A stretch of DNA of 49,846 nt from Paracoccus sp. S-4012 (GTDB taxonomy: Bacteria; Pseudomonadota; Alphaproteobacteria; Rhodobacterales; Rhodobacteraceae), in NCBI RefSeq assembly GCF_009674885.1, contig NZ_WKKA01000018.1, positions 1 through 49,846 of the forward strand, written 5' to 3'. This document shows, piece after piece, positions 19,278 through 28,463 of this stretch. The notes under the pieces were generated by a model. It worked only from the letters and a program-made list of their open reading frames with translations, did not search any database and was not told the DNA's origin. The position numbers and the translations under genes are program-made. Position 1 is the first letter of the stretch; every line of letters begins with the position of its first letter.

Positions 19278-19925
19278 ATGTTCTCGATCCCGGTCTTTTT
19301 CGACAGCTTCGCGCCCCTCGCCTGGGCCGCGCGCTACACGCTGCTCGTGTCCGGCCTGGGCATCGCACTGGGGCTGGTGATCGGGGCCGTGGTCTGCATC
19401 TTGGCGCTGTCGCGCTCGCGGCCGCTCCGCTTCATCGCGGCGCTGTGGGTCAGCTATCTGCGCGGCGTGCCGATGCTGGTGCAGTTGTTGGTGGTGTTCT
19501 TCCTGCTGCCGGTCATCGGGATCAACGTGCCCGCGATCGTGGCCGCCGTCGGCACCACCGCCATCGTTGCCAGCGCCTATATCTCGGAAATCTGGCGCGG
19601 CGCCATCAACGCCCTGCCGCGCGGCCAGGCCGAGGCCGCCGTCGCCATCGGCATGCGCCCGGCCCATGTCTGGCGGCGCGTGATCCTGCCGCAGGCGGTC
19701 GCGCTGTCGCTGCCGCAACTGGTCAACGAGCTGATCCTGCTCGTGAAGGCATCGTCCCTCGTCTCGGTCGTCGGCATCATGGAGATCACCCGCGCCAGCC
19801 AGGCGCAGGCCGCGACCACTTTCCGCCCGCTGGAGGTCTATCTCGCCGCCGCCTGCCTCTATCTGGCGATCAACCTCGTCCTCGCGGCACTCGGCCGATG
19901 GCTCGAATACCGGATGGCCGTCTGA
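19278..19925 (+). CDS. Amino acid ABC transporter permease 1 (HisQ/HisM family)
   Basis: Inner-membrane permease of 215 residues with about five helices. The EAA loop ([20 protein letters not shown] ... [18 protein letters not shown]) contacts the ATPase. ATG 19278 gives a compact [11 protein letters not shown] start; the upstream open frame overlaps the binding-protein gene and the hairpin and is unlikely to be translated. The stop overlaps the next permease start (TGATG). Confidence 0.9.
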   Translation: MFSIPVFFDSFAPLAWAARYTLLVSGLGIALGLVIGAVVCILALSRSRPLRFIAALWVSYLRGVPMLVQLLVVFFLLPVIGINVPAIVAAVGTTAIVASAYISEIWRGAINALPRGQAEAAVAIGMRPAHVWRRVILPQAVALSLPQLVNELILLVKASSLVSVVGIMEITRASQAQAATTFRPLEVYLAAACLYLAINLVLAALGRWLEYRMAV

Positions 19926-20581
19926 TGGACCTCATCCCGACCTACGGGCCGATGCTGCTGCGCGGCTTCGGCATGACCGTCCTTTGCTGGGTGCTGGGCA
20001 CCGTCTTCGGCATGGCCCTCGGCCTCCTGATCGCGCTTGTGCAGCGTTACGGCGGCGCGGTCCTGCGCTGGCCGCTGCAGGTCTATATCGAGGTGATCCG
20101 CGGCACGCCCTTCCTCGTGCAGCTGTTCCTGCTCTACTATGGCGGCCCGATGATCGGCATCCGCCTCGACGCGCTGCCCGCGGGCATCCTCGGCCTCACC
20201 ATCTACGGCAGCCCCTATTTCGCCGAGATCTTCCGCGGCGCCTTCCGCGCCGTCCCCCCCGGCCAGATCGAGGCCGCGCGCGCCATCGGCATGGCCGAGC
20301 ATGTGATCGTGCGCCGCGTGCTGCTGCCGGTGGGCCTCGTCTCGGCCCTGCCCGCGCTCGTCAACTTCGCGATCATCCTCACGAAGGAGACCGTGATCCT
20401 GTCGATCATCACCGTGCCGGAACTCATGTATCAGACGCAGCGCATGTCGACCGAGACCTTCCGCTACCTCGAGGCGAACCTCGCCCTCGCCCTCTTCTTC
20501 TGGGGCCTCGTGGAGGTCATCAGCCGCGTCGGCCGCCGGCTCGAGGCGAGGATCACCCGGCATCTGGTCGAAAGGACGTGA
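19925..20581 (+). CDS. Amino acid ABC transporter permease 2 (HisQ/HisM family)
   Basis: Second permease, 218 residues, paired with the preceding one as a heterodimer. EAA-type loop: [39 protein letters not shown]. The [15 protein letters not shown] segment is typical of the HEQRo family of polar amino acid permeases. One-base start/stop overlap with permease 1, and only 2 bp before the ATPase gene. Confidence 0.9.
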   Translation: MDLIPTYGPMLLRGFGMTVLCWVLGTVFGMALGLLIALVQRYGGAVLRWPLQVYIEVIRGTPFLVQLFLLYYGGPMIGIRLDALPAGILGLTIYGSPYFAEIFRGAFRAVPPGQIEAARAIGMAEHVIVRRVLLPVGLVSALPALVNFAIILTKETVILSIITVPELMYQTQRMSTETFRYLEANLALALFFWGLVEVISRVGRRLEARITRHLVERT

Positions 20582-20583
20582 CG

Positions 20584-21354
20584 ATGCAGGCCGCTTCCGT
20601 CGAGATCATCGAGGTCAACAAGTTCTACGGCCCGTTCCAGGCCCTGAAGGACGTGGACCTGACGATCCCGCCTGGACAGGTGACCTGCATCATCGGTCCC
20701 TCCGGCTCGGGCAAGTCGACGCTGCTGCGCTGCATCAACTTCCTCGAGGAATACGATTCGGGCGAGATCCGCATCGACGGCGAGCTGATCGGCTACGAGA
20801 CGCCGGGCCGGAAGATGCGCGCCCGCCGCCTGCGCGAGATGCGCTGCTCGATCGGCATGGTGTTCCAGCAGTTCAACCTGTGGCCGCACATGACCGCGCG
20901 CGGCAACGTGGCCGAGGGGCTGATCCGGGTGCGTGGTATGAACCGCGCCGAGGCGGGCGAACGCGCGGCCGAGGCGCTGACCAAGGTCGGCCTCGCCGAC
21001 AAGATGGACAGTCACCCCGTGCGCCTCTCCGGCGGCCAGCAGCAGCGCGTCGCCATCGCGCGGGCCATCGCGATGGAGCCGCGGCTGATGCTCTTCGACG
21101 AGCCAACCTCGGCCCTCGACCCGGAACTGGTGGGCGAGGTGCTGAACGTGATGAAGGCGCTCGCCGCCGAGGGCATGACGATGGCCGTGGTGACGCACGA
21201 GATGGGATTCGCCGCCCATGTCGCGGACCGCGTGGCCTTCATGGACAAGGGCGAACTGGTCGCCGCCGACACGCCCTCCCGCATCCTGCACCAGCCCGAC
21301 GACCCCCGCATGCGCGCCTTCCTGCGGACCTACCACGAGCGCAACAGTTTCTGA
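20584..21354 (+). CDS. Amino acid ABC transporter ATPase (HisP/GlnQ family)
   Basis: A 256-residue ATPase that powers the transporter: Walker [10 protein letters not shown] (residues 38-46), Q-loop in [12 protein letters not shown], signature LSGGQ (148-152), Walker [14 protein letters not shown], and the switch His in VVTHEMGFA, which is diagnostic of the polar amino acid subfamily. It completes a binding protein-permease-permease-ATPase operon that runs on from the hut genes. No terminator is evident after it. Confidence 0.93.
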   Translation: MQAASVEIIEVNKFYGPFQALKDVDLTIPPGQVTCIIGPSGSGKSTLLRCINFLEEYDSGEIRIDGELIGYETPGRKMRARRLREMRCSIGMVFQQFNLWPHMTARGNVAEGLIRVRGMNRAEAGERAAEALTKVGLADKMDSHPVRLSGGQQQRVAIARAIAMEPRLMLFDEPTSALDPELVGEVLNVMKALAAEGMTMAVVTHEMGFAAHVADRVAFMDKGELVAADTPSRILHQPDDPRMRAFLRTYHERNSF

Positions 21355-21384
21355 GCCGCGCGCCGCGGCCCGCGAACGCGGCGC

Positions 21385-21412
21385 TTGACAAGTTTTGAGC
21401 TTGAACTATTCC
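21385..21412 (+). promoter_or_regulatory. Possible promoter of the TRAP operon
   Basis: TTGACA (21385-21390), 16-nt spacer, TATTCC (21407-21412). The -35 is consensus and the -10 is weak. It lies 31 bp before the dctQ-like start, in the only gap between the ABC and TRAP genes. Confidence 0.4.
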
Positions 21413-21443
21413 ACAGGCCTTCAGCGGAGGAGTCTCCTTCACC

Positions 21444-21932
21444 ATGCAGCCCAGCAAACGGGACGGGGTCTTCACCCTCGTCGTCAATGCCGGAGGGATT
21501 GTCGCCGCGGTTGGCTTCGGGCTGCTCGCGCTGCTGGTCGCCACCGACATCGTGGTGCGCAACCTCGCCCTCGCCCGCTGGCCGTGGCTGAACGAGGTCA
21601 CGGAATACCTGCTGACCCTCTCGACCTTCCTCGGCGCGCCCTGGGTGCTGCGGCATGGCGGGCACGTCAACATCGACATCCTGCTTCGGCTGATGAGCCC
21701 GGCGGTCGCTCGCGTTGTGGTCCGCGTCTCCTATGTCCTCGGCGCGGTGATCTGCGGCATCTGCGCCTGGCTCGCGATCACCGTGCTGCTGGACAGCCGG
21801 GCCAGCGGCGCCGCGGTGTTCAAGAACCTCGTCTTCCCGGAATGGTGGCTGATGCTGCCGATGGTCTGGTGCTTCACGCTCTCGACCATCGAGTTCGTGT
21901 TGCGGATCGGTGGTGAGGTGCGTCCGACATGA
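21444..21932 (+). CDS. TRAP transporter small membrane subunit (DctQ family)
   Basis: A 162-residue protein with four predicted membrane helices (about 10-35, 50-65, 88-108, 130-150) and the family segment LNEVTEYLLTLSTFLGAPWVLRHGGHVNID. DctQ is the small partner of the Na+-driven TRAP permease. The stop overlaps the dctM-like start by 4 bp (ATGA). The substrate is probably a carboxylate, unresolved by sequence. Confidence 0.9.
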   Translation: MQPSKRDGVFTLVVNAGGIVAAVGFGLLALLVATDIVVRNLALARWPWLNEVTEYLLTLSTFLGAPWVLRHGGHVNIDILLRLMSPAVARVVVRVSYVLGAVICGICAWLAITVLLDSRASGAAVFKNLVFPEWWLMLPMVWCFTLSTIEFVLRIGGEVRPT

Positions 21933-23239
21933 TCTGGTGGCAGACGCTTCTTCTGTTCCTGGTGCTGCTGGCGATCCTCTTCGCCGTCGGCCTGCCGGTC
22001 GCCATCGCCTTCCTCGGCGTGAACCTGGTCGGGGCCTGGCTGTTTCTCGGCGGCGAGATGGGGCTGATGCAGCTCGCGCGGAACGCCTCCCTCTCGGTCA
22101 ACTCCTTCTCGCTCGTGCCGATCCCGCTCTTCGTGCTGATGGGTGAGTTGCTGTTCCACACCGGCCTCGCCTACCGCGCCATCGACGCGGTCGAGCGGCT
22201 GCTGAGCCGCCTGCCCGCGCGTCTGGCCTGCGTCACGGTCGTCGGCGGCACGATCTTCGCCACGCTCTCGGGCTCCTCCATCGCCAACACCGCCATGCTC
22301 GGCGGCACCGTCTCGCAGGACATGCTGCGCCGGGGCTATTCGCCGACGCTGTCGATGGGTCCGGCGATGGCGGTCGGCGGCATCGCCGTGCTGATCCCGC
22401 CCTCGGCGCTCGCGGTGATGCTCGGCTCGCTGTCGGGCATCTCGATCTCGCAACTGCTGATCGGCGGCATCATGCCGGGGCTGCTGATGGGTGTCGCGTT
22501 CCTCGTCTACGTGATCTTTGTGGGAATGACGGATCCCACCTCGGCCCCGCGCGACACCGCCCCGCCGATGCCCTTCCGCGAACGCGTCACCCCCTTCATC
22601 CGCGACGTGATCCCGCTTTCGGGCATCTTCATCGCGGTGGTAGGCGGCATGCTCTCGGGCATCGCCACGCCGACCGAGGCCGCGGCCCTGGGGGCTGTGG
22701 CGGCGCTGCTGACCACCATGCTCTACCGCCAGCTCACTTTTGCGAACCTGATGAAGTCGCTGACCGAGACCGCCAAGGTCTCGATCTCGATCCTCTTCAT
22801 CATCGTGGCCTCCACCACCTTCTCGCAGATCCTGTCCTTCTCGGGCGCGACCACGGGCCTTCTGCGGATGGTGCAGGGCCTCGACATGACGCCCTTCATG
22901 CTGCTGCTGGTCATGCTGCTGATCGTGCTGCTGCTCGGCTGCCTCATCGACCAGATCTCGATCATGATGATCACGCTGCCGTTCTTCATCCCGCTGGTCC
23001 ACACGGCCGGGATCGACGTGATCTGGTTCGGGCTGCTGATGCTGGTGGCGATCGAACTCGGCCTGCTGACGCCGCCTTTCGGCCTGCTGCTGATGGTCAT
23101 GCAGGGCACGATCCGCGACATGCCGCTGACCCGCATCTACCGCGCCGCCGCGCCCTTCATCGTGATCGAACTGGTGATCCTCGCGCTGATGCTGCTCTGG
23201 CCCGATCTCACGCTCTACCTGCCGCGCATGCTCGACTGA
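21929..23239 (+). CDS. TRAP transporter large membrane subunit (DctM family)
   Basis: The 436-residue permease and ion-coupling subunit, with about twelve helices. Typical motifs: GLPVAIAFLGVNLVG, LFVLMGELLFHTGLA, FATLSGSSIANTAMLGG, GIATPTEAAALGA, and ELGLLTPPFGLLLMVMQG near the end. It overlaps the DctQ gene by 4 bp and precedes the periplasmic subunit gene by 32 bp. Confidence 0.94.
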   Translation: MIWWQTLLLFLVLLAILFAVGLPVAIAFLGVNLVGAWLFLGGEMGLMQLARNASLSVNSFSLVPIPLFVLMGELLFHTGLAYRAIDAVERLLSRLPARLACVTVVGGTIFATLSGSSIANTAMLGGTVSQDMLRRGYSPTLSMGPAMAVGGIAVLIPPSALAVMLGSLSGISISQLLIGGIMPGLLMGVAFLVYVIFVGMTDPTSAPRDTAPPMPFRERVTPFIRDVIPLSGIFIAVVGGMLSGIATPTEAAALGAVAALLTTMLYRQLTFANLMKSLTETAKVSISILFIIVASTTFSQILSFSGATTGLLRMVQGLDMTPFMLLLVMLLIVLLLGCLIDQISIMMITLPFFIPLVHTAGIDVIWFGLLMLVAIELGLLTPPFGLLLMVMQGTIRDMPLTRIYRAAAPFIVIELVILALMLLWPDLTLYLPRMLD

Positions 23240-23271
23240 GCGGCGGCCCAACACGTCCAGGGAGGACAACC

Positions 23272-24234
23272 ATGACCATCAAGTTGACAGCCGGCGCCGC
23301 GCTCGCCCTCGCGCTCATGGCCGGCACCGCCTCGGCGCAGGAGACGGTGCTGCGCGCCGTCTCGGCGTTCCAGCTCGACACCGCCATCGCCGAGCCCTTC
23401 AACGCCTGGGTCGAGCGTGTGAACGAGGCCGGCGAGGGCATCCTGCGGATCGAGGTGATCGGCGGGCCCGAGACCATGCCGCCCTTCGAGGTCGGCAACG
23501 CGCTGCGCGGCGGCGTCGTGGACCTCGCCAACACCACGGCGGTCTATCACGCGAACCTGGTCCCGGAGGGGCTGGCGATGACGCTGACCGACAAGAAGAT
23601 GCCCGAGCTGCGCGAGAACGGCGGCTACCAGCTGCTCGACGACATCCACATGCGGAAGGCTGGCATCCACTGGCTCGGGCGGCTGTCCGAGGGAATGAAA
23701 TACTACATCTACCTCGCGAAGGAGCCGACCGACCTGAAGTTCGAGGGCCTCAACATCCGCTCGGCGCCGACCTATCAGGCGTTCTTCACCGCGCTCGGCA
23801 TCAACCCGATGCAGACCGCCGCGGGCGAGGTCTTCACCGCGCTCGAGCGCGGCACCATCGACGGCTATGCCTGGCCCTCGCGCGGGGTGTTCGACCTCGG
23901 CTGGCAGGAAAAGACCGCCGCCCGCGTCGAGCCCGGTTTCTATCAGGTCGAGACCGGCGTCTATCTCAGCGCCCGCAGCTGGGAGAACCTCGGCGAGCCG
24001 CAGAAGCAGTTCCTGCAGGAGCAGATGCTTGCCTGGGAGGCCGACGGCGCCGACCTGACCGCCGCCGCCGAGGCCGAGCTTCAGCAGCAGGCCGAGGCCG
24101 GCATCGCGACCGTGACGCTGCCCGAGGACGAGGCCGCGGCCTTCCTCGCGCTGTCGATCGAGGAGGGCTGGAAGCCGGTCGTCGCCGCCAACCCCGAGGA
24201 AGGCGCGAAGCTGCGCGAACTCTACAGCGAGTAA
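23272..24234 (+). CDS. TRAP transporter periplasmic binding protein (DctP family)
   Basis: A 320-residue solute receptor with a signal peptide (ALALALMAGTASA, cleavage before QET near residue 23) and GGAGGACAA as ribosome site. The DctP fold shows in TMPPFEVGNALRGGVVDLAN, the conserved Arg region GLNIRSAPTYQAFF (the Arg normally clamps the ligand carboxylate) and GEVFTALERGTIDGYAWP. It delivers a carboxylate to DctQM. The order Q-M-P is one of several used by this family. Confidence 0.92.
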   Translation: MTIKLTAGAALALALMAGTASAQETVLRAVSAFQLDTAIAEPFNAWVERVNEAGEGILRIEVIGGPETMPPFEVGNALRGGVVDLANTTAVYHANLVPEGLAMTLTDKKMPELRENGGYQLLDDIHMRKAGIHWLGRLSEGMKYYIYLAKEPTDLKFEGLNIRSAPTYQAFFTALGINPMQTAAGEVFTALERGTIDGYAWPSRGVFDLGWQEKTAARVEPGFYQVETGVYLSARSWENLGEPQKQFLQEQMLAWEADGADLTAAAEAELQQQAEAGIATVTLPEDEAAAFLALSIEEGWKPVVAANPEEGAKLRELYSE

Positions 24235-24239
24235 GCGCG

Positions 24240-25181
24240 ATGCGGATGGGGATCGTCGGCACCGGCGCGATGGGCAGCCTCTTCGCCTGGCAACTGGCGG
24301 AGGCGGGGGCCGAGGTCCTCGCCTTCGACCGCTGGCAGGCGCATGTGGATGCCATCGCCGCGCGCGGGCTGATGGTCCACACCGCCGCGGGCAAGCGGGT
24401 GGTGCCGATGGGGGCGAGCAGCGACGCCGCCCCCATCGGCCCCTGCGACGCGCTGATCGTCTTCGTCAAGCACGGCCAGACCGCCGCCGCGATGGAGGCG
24501 GCGCGGCCGATGGTCGGGCCGCAGACGCTGATCCTCACGCTGCAGAACGGCATCGGCAACCTGCCGCTGATCCGCGAAGCCTTCCCCGAAGCGCGCCTCG
24601 CCTATGGCCTCACGACGCTCACGAGCGAAATGCTCGGTCCGGGCGAGATCGAGGCGAGCTATGCGGGGCGCGGCGAGACCTGGTTCGCGCCTTTCGACCG
24701 CGAGGCCGACGAGACCGACCGCACCCTCTGCGCGCTGCTCGACGGCCCGGCGGCGCGGGCCGTGATCGACCCCGGCATCGACCTGCGGATCTGGAAGAAG
24801 CTGGTCATCAACTGCTGCTACAACGCGATCTGCGGCCTGCTGGACTGCACCGTGGGCGAGGCCCGCGCCCGCCCCGGCGCCCCTGAACTGCTGGCCGCCA
24901 CCGCCACCGAGGTCGCCCGCATCGCCCGCGCCCGCGGCATCGACCTGCCCGACGCCGAGGCCCTCGCCTATCTCGACGCCGTCGGACGCGACGCCGCCAC
25001 GCATCTGCCCTCGATGGCCGTGGACCTGCGCCAGGGCCGCGCGACCGAGATCGGCGCGCTCTGCGGCGCTGTCGTGCGCGAGGCCGAGGCTGCGGGCATC
25101 GAGGCCCCGGTCAACGCCACCCTGCGCGACCTGATCCTCGCCCGCGACGCCGCGCCGCGCGCCGAGGCCCGCGCCGCCTGA
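24240..25181 (+). CDS. Ketopantoate reductase family (PanE/ApbA) oxidoreductase
   Basis: A 313-residue NADPH-dependent reductase. N-terminal Rossmann motif GIVGTGAMGSLFA, VKHGQT segment, TLQNGIGN, the catalytic Lys in DLRIWKKLVINCCYNAI, and a C-terminal helical domain with HLPSMAVDLRQGRATEI. True PanE makes pantoate for CoA; many family members in catabolic operons act on other 2-keto acids. Only 5 bp behind the TRAP receptor gene, so it may process the imported carboxylate; I therefore do not assign panE firmly. Confidence 0.85.
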   Translation: MRMGIVGTGAMGSLFAWQLAEAGAEVLAFDRWQAHVDAIAARGLMVHTAAGKRVVPMGASSDAAPIGPCDALIVFVKHGQTAAAMEAARPMVGPQTLILTLQNGIGNLPLIREAFPEARLAYGLTTLTSEMLGPGEIEASYAGRGETWFAPFDREADETDRTLCALLDGPAARAVIDPGIDLRIWKKLVINCCYNAICGLLDCTVGEARARPGAPELLAATATEVARIARARGIDLPDAEALAYLDAVGRDAATHLPSMAVDLRQGRATEIGALCGAVVREAEAAGIEAPVNATLRDLILARDAAPRAEARAA

Positions 25182-25237
25182 CCCTTGCATCCACCGGCGG
25201 GCATGGTCATGTCCCTTGGACCGCTGGAAGGGAACGC

Positions 25238-26461
25238 ATGCAGAGATTGCCGCTGCCCGAACGGACCGGCTGGCGCGGCCGCGCCGCCGAACTGGGCTTC
25301 ACCTTCGCCGACATGGGCGGCGAGCCCTACTGGGACGAAACCAGCGCCTACCGCTTCACCCTTGACGAGATCGAGACCCGGATCGAGGACCCGGCGACCG
25401 AACTCCACGCCCTCTGCCGCGAGGCGGTGGAACGTGCCGTGGCCTCGGAGGAATGGCTCGACCGCCTCGGCATCCCGGCCGTGCATCACGACCTCGTTGC
25501 GCAAAGCTGGCGCGCGGGCGAGCCCGAGCTCTATGGCCGCTTCGACCTCGCCTATGACGGCACCTCCGAGGCTAAACTGCTGGAATACAACGCCGACACC
25601 CCGACCTCGCTCTACGAATCCGCCTCCTTCCAGTGGCTCTGGCTGGAGGAGGCGAAGGCCGAGGGGCTGATCCCGGCCGACGCGGACCAGTTCAACGCCA
25701 TCCACGAGGCCCTCGTGGACCGCTGGGCCGCGCTCGCGGAACAGGGCGCCGACATCCATTTCGCCGCCGACCAGGACAACCCCGAGGACTACGCCACCGT
25801 CGAGGCGCTCGCCTGGGCCGCGCGCGAGGCGGGCCTCGGGGCGCATTTCACCGACCTCGCCGCCATCGGCCTCTCGACCGAGGGCCAGTTCACCGACAGC
25901 GCCGACCGGGTGATCGGCACGCTCTTCAAGCTCTACCCGTGGGAGGACATGCTGCGCGACGAGTTCGCCGCGCATCTCGCCCCCTCGGGCACACGCTTCA
26001 TCGAGCCGCCGTGGAAGGCGATCCTGTCGAACAAGGGCCTGCTGCCGCTCCTCTGGGAACTGGCGCCCGGCCATCCGAACCTGCTGCCCGCCTTCTTCGC
26101 GGCGGATGTGGCCGAGGCGCTGACCGGCGGCACCCCTGCCCCGCGCGTGGCCGAAGCCTTCGCCGCGGCCGAGGCGCAGCTGAGCCGCGGCCATGTGCTG
26201 AAGCCCCTCTTCTCGCGCGAGGGCGCAGGCGTCGAGATCGTCGAGGGGGGCCGGGCGGCCGAGGCCTCGCCCGACCGCGCCTATTCGCACCATCCCATGA
26301 TTGTCCAGGCCCTCGCCCCGCTCCCCGCCTTCGAGGGCTTCCATCCGGTCCTCGGTGCGTGGATCGTGGGCGAGACCTGCGCGGGCCTCGGCATCCGCGA
26401 GGACCGCGCCCGGATCACGCAGGACCTGTCCCGCTTCAAGCCGCATTTCATCGAGGGGTGA
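25238..26461 (+). CDS. Glutathionylspermidine synthase-like ATP-grasp protein (YgiC/YjfC family)
   Basis: A 407-residue protein of the GSP_synth family, equivalent to the synthetase half of E. coli Gss but without the amidase domain. ATP-grasp features include EAKLLEYNADTPTSLYES, FIEPPWKAILSNKGLLPLLWEL, and PLFSREGAGVEIVEGG. Family members of this short type (YgiC, YjfC) have no demonstrated glutathionylspermidine synthesis; they ligate an amine to a carboxylate by inference. The YgiB-like lipoprotein gene follows 5 bp downstream, the same pairing as ygiB-ygiC in enterobacteria but in reversed order. Confidence 0.88.
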   Translation: MQRLPLPERTGWRGRAAELGFTFADMGGEPYWDETSAYRFTLDEIETRIEDPATELHALCREAVERAVASEEWLDRLGIPAVHHDLVAQSWRAGEPELYGRFDLAYDGTSEAKLLEYNADTPTSLYESASFQWLWLEEAKAEGLIPADADQFNAIHEALVDRWAALAEQGADIHFAADQDNPEDYATVEALAWAAREAGLGAHFTDLAAIGLSTEGQFTDSADRVIGTLFKLYPWEDMLRDEFAAHLAPSGTRFIEPPWKAILSNKGLLPLLWELAPGHPNLLPAFFAADVAEALTGGTPAPRVAEAFAAAEAQLSRGHVLKPLFSREGAGVEIVEGGRAAEASPDRAYSHHPMIVQALAPLPAFEGFHPVLGAWIVGETCAGLGIREDRARITQDLSRFKPHFIEG

Positions 26462-26466
26462 CGCCC

Positions 26467-27099
26467 ATGAAGGATACCCTGACCGACGCTCAAGCGACCC
26501 CGCGCCCGCGCAAGCGCTCGCGCCACGTCGCCCTGTTCCTCGCCGGCGCGGCAGTCTTCACCCTCGCCGGCTGCGAGGAAAAGGTTGACGCCGCGGCCTT
26601 CCCGGACCTCGAGAGCTGCCTCGCGGAGGCCGAAACGGGCTCGCTCTTCTTCACCGCCGATGACTGCCGCACGACCTTCGCCGAGGCCCAGGCGGCCTGG
26701 GAGGAGACCGCGCCGCGCTACGAGAGCCTGGAACTCTGCGAGCAGGAGCATGGCGTCGGCAACTGCGGCGGCGATCCGGTGGCGCAGCAGCAGGGCGGCG
26801 GTGGCTTCTCGTTCATGCCGCTGCTGATGGGCTACATGATCGGCTCGATGATGGGCCGTGGCGGCGGGGTCTTCAGCCAGCCGATGGTGCGGACCGGGGA
26901 CGGCCGCTTCTCGAACCCCGCGGGCAGCCAGACCTTCGCCACCAACCGCGGCGCCGGGCAGGTCGCGCCGGCGACCTTCAACCGCGGCCCCTCGACCCTG
27001 GGACGGCCGCCAATGTCGGCGGCGCAGGTGGCGCAGCGGGGCGGCTTCGGGAGTTCTTCCACGCGGGCGACCGGGGCGGCGCGGGGCGCCGGGGGATGA
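26467..27099 (+). CDS. YgiB/DUF1190-type lipoprotein
   Basis: A 210-residue lipoprotein: basic N-terminus, hydrophobic VALFLAGAAVFTLAGC with lipobox Cys36, then the family region with ESCLAEA, CRTTFAEAQAAWEETAPRYES and CEQEHGVGNCGG, a GGGGF stretch, and the membrane-like FMPLLMGYMIGSMMGRGGG. The C-terminal 70 residues are Ser/Thr/Gly-rich. It matches the UPF0441 (YgiB) family in order of elements. Function unknown; linked to the ATP-grasp gene. Confidence 0.85.
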   Translation: MKDTLTDAQATPRPRKRSRHVALFLAGAAVFTLAGCEEKVDAAAFPDLESCLAEAETGSLFFTADDCRTTFAEAQAAWEETAPRYESLELCEQEHGVGNCGGDPVAQQQGGGGFSFMPLLMGYMIGSMMGRGGGVFSQPMVRTGDGRFSNPAGSQTFATNRGAGQVAPATFNRGPSTLGRPPMSAAQVAQRGGFGSSSTRATGAARGAGG

Positions 27100-27105
27100 T
27101 GCGCA

Positions 27106-27167
27106 GGGTGCGTGCTCCGCACGCACCGGCCATGAACGTCCTGATGGTGCGTGCGGAGCACGCACCC
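27106..27167. repeat. Pair of inverted REP-like palindromes (copy 2)
   Basis: GGGTGCGTGCTCCGCACGCA at 27106-27125 (to 27127) and GGTGCGTGCGGAGCACGCAC at 27146-27165 (to 27167) are exact reverse complements. They are the same units as at 9527-9589 but in the opposite order, again between convergent genes. Confidence 0.82.
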
Positions 27168-27180
27168 TACGCGGCCGCCG

Positions 27181-28458
27181 TTACTCCTCGATCCGAGCTA
27201 CCAGCACCTTGTCGATCCGCCGCCCGTCCATGTCGATCACCTCGATCCGCCAGTTGCCGACCGCGGCCAGGTCGCCGACCTCCGGCAACCGGCCCATGCG
27301 GTCGAGGACCAGCCCCGCCACCGTCTCGTAGTCGCGCGGGCTCTCGAGCGCGATCCGCAGGTGGTCGGCGAACTCGTCGGCGGGCATCCAGCCCGCGACG
27401 ATCAGGCTGCCGTCCTCCCGCGCGGTGATCTTCGGCTCGTCCACCTCGCCATCCGCGAACTCGCCCGTGATCGCTTCCAGCAGGTCCATGGGCGTAACCA
27501 TGCCCTCGAAATGGCCGTATTCGTCATAGACGAACAGCATCCGCGTCGGCGAGGTCCGCAGCCGCTCCAGGACCTCGAGCGCGCCGAGGCCCTCGCGCAC
27601 CGTCTCGGCCGGCTCCATCACGGCCTGCGGGTCGTAGGGTCCCCCGGCCTGCCGCTGCTCCAGCAGCGCGCTCAGCGCCAGCACCCCGGCGATGTCGCCA
27701 TCGGCGTCGCGCACCGGCAGGCGGCCCGTGCCGCTCTCGGCGAAGGCGGTCACGGCCTCCTCGAAGGTGCAGTCGGGGGGCAGCGTCTCGACCTCGTGGC
27801 GCGGGGTCATGATGCCACGGGCGTTGCGGTCGGCCACGCGCATGACGGCGGCGATCATCTCGGTCTCGGCCGGCTTCATCACACCCGCGCTCTCGGCCTC
27901 GGAGATGATCATCTTCACCTCCTCGTCGCTGACGCCGCCCTCGCTCGTCTTCCCGAGGCCCAGCAGCCGCAGCAGCAGCTTGCCCGAGGCGTCGAGCAGC
28001 CAGACGAGCGGCGCGACGACCCGGGCGAGACCCTTCAGGAACGGCGCCACGCGGGCCGCGACCGCCTCGGGCGAGCGCAGCGCGATCTGCTTCGGGACCA
28101 ACTCGCCCACGACCAGCGACAGATAGGTGATGAGCACGACCACGATGCCGACGCCCAGCGTCTGCGCCATCGAGGCGCTCAGCCCCGCCTGGTAGAGCGC
28201 ATTGGCCAGCCGCAGGCCCAGCGTCGCCCCCGAGACCGCGCCCGAGAGGATGCCGACCAGCGTGATGCCGATCTGCACGCTCGAGAGGAAGCGCCCCGGC
28301 TCCTCGGCCAGTTCGAGCGCGGTGGCGGCGCCGCGGCTGCCGCCCTCGGCCATGACCTTCAGCCGCGCCGGGCGCGAGGAGACGACCGCGAGCTCGGACA
28401 TGGCGAGCGCGCCGTTGATGACGGTCAGCATCAGGACCGCGAGGATTTCCAGCAGCAT
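27181..28458 (-). CDS. CNNM/CBS-domain membrane protein (CorC/HlyC family)
   Basis: A 425-residue protein: N-terminal CNNM (DUF21) membrane domain (about residues 1-190; LAVLMLTVINGALAMSELAV, VGELVPKQIALRSPE), a paired CBS module (about 205-335; IMTPRHEVETLP, GRLPVRDADGDIAGVL, MLFVYDEYGHFEGMVTPMDLLE), and a CorC_HlyC domain (about 345-425; ETVAGLVLDRMGRLPEVGD). Family members are linked to Mg2+/Co2+ efflux; the old label hemolysin is misleading. ATG 28458 is just 5 bp after the ExoD-like gene stop, so the two form an operon. Confidence 0.92.
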   Translation of the reverse strand: MLLEILAVLMLTVINGALAMSELAVVSSRPARLKVMAEGGSRGAATALELAEEPGRFLSSVQIGITLVGILSGAVSGATLGLRLANALYQAGLSASMAQTLGVGIVVVLITYLSLVVGELVPKQIALRSPEAVAARVAPFLKGLARVVAPLVWLLDASGKLLLRLLGLGKTSEGGVSDEEVKMIISEAESAGVMKPAETEMIAAVMRVADRNARGIMTPRHEVETLPPDCTFEEAVTAFAESGTGRLPVRDADGDIAGVLALSALLEQRQAGGPYDPQAVMEPAETVREGLGALEVLERLRTSPTRMLFVYDEYGHFEGMVTPMDLLEAITGEFADGEVDEPKITAREDGSLIVAGWMPADEFADHLRIALESPRDYETVAGLVLDRMGRLPEVGDLAAVGNWRIEVIDMDGRRIDKVLVARIEE

Positions 28459-28463
28459 CGCGT

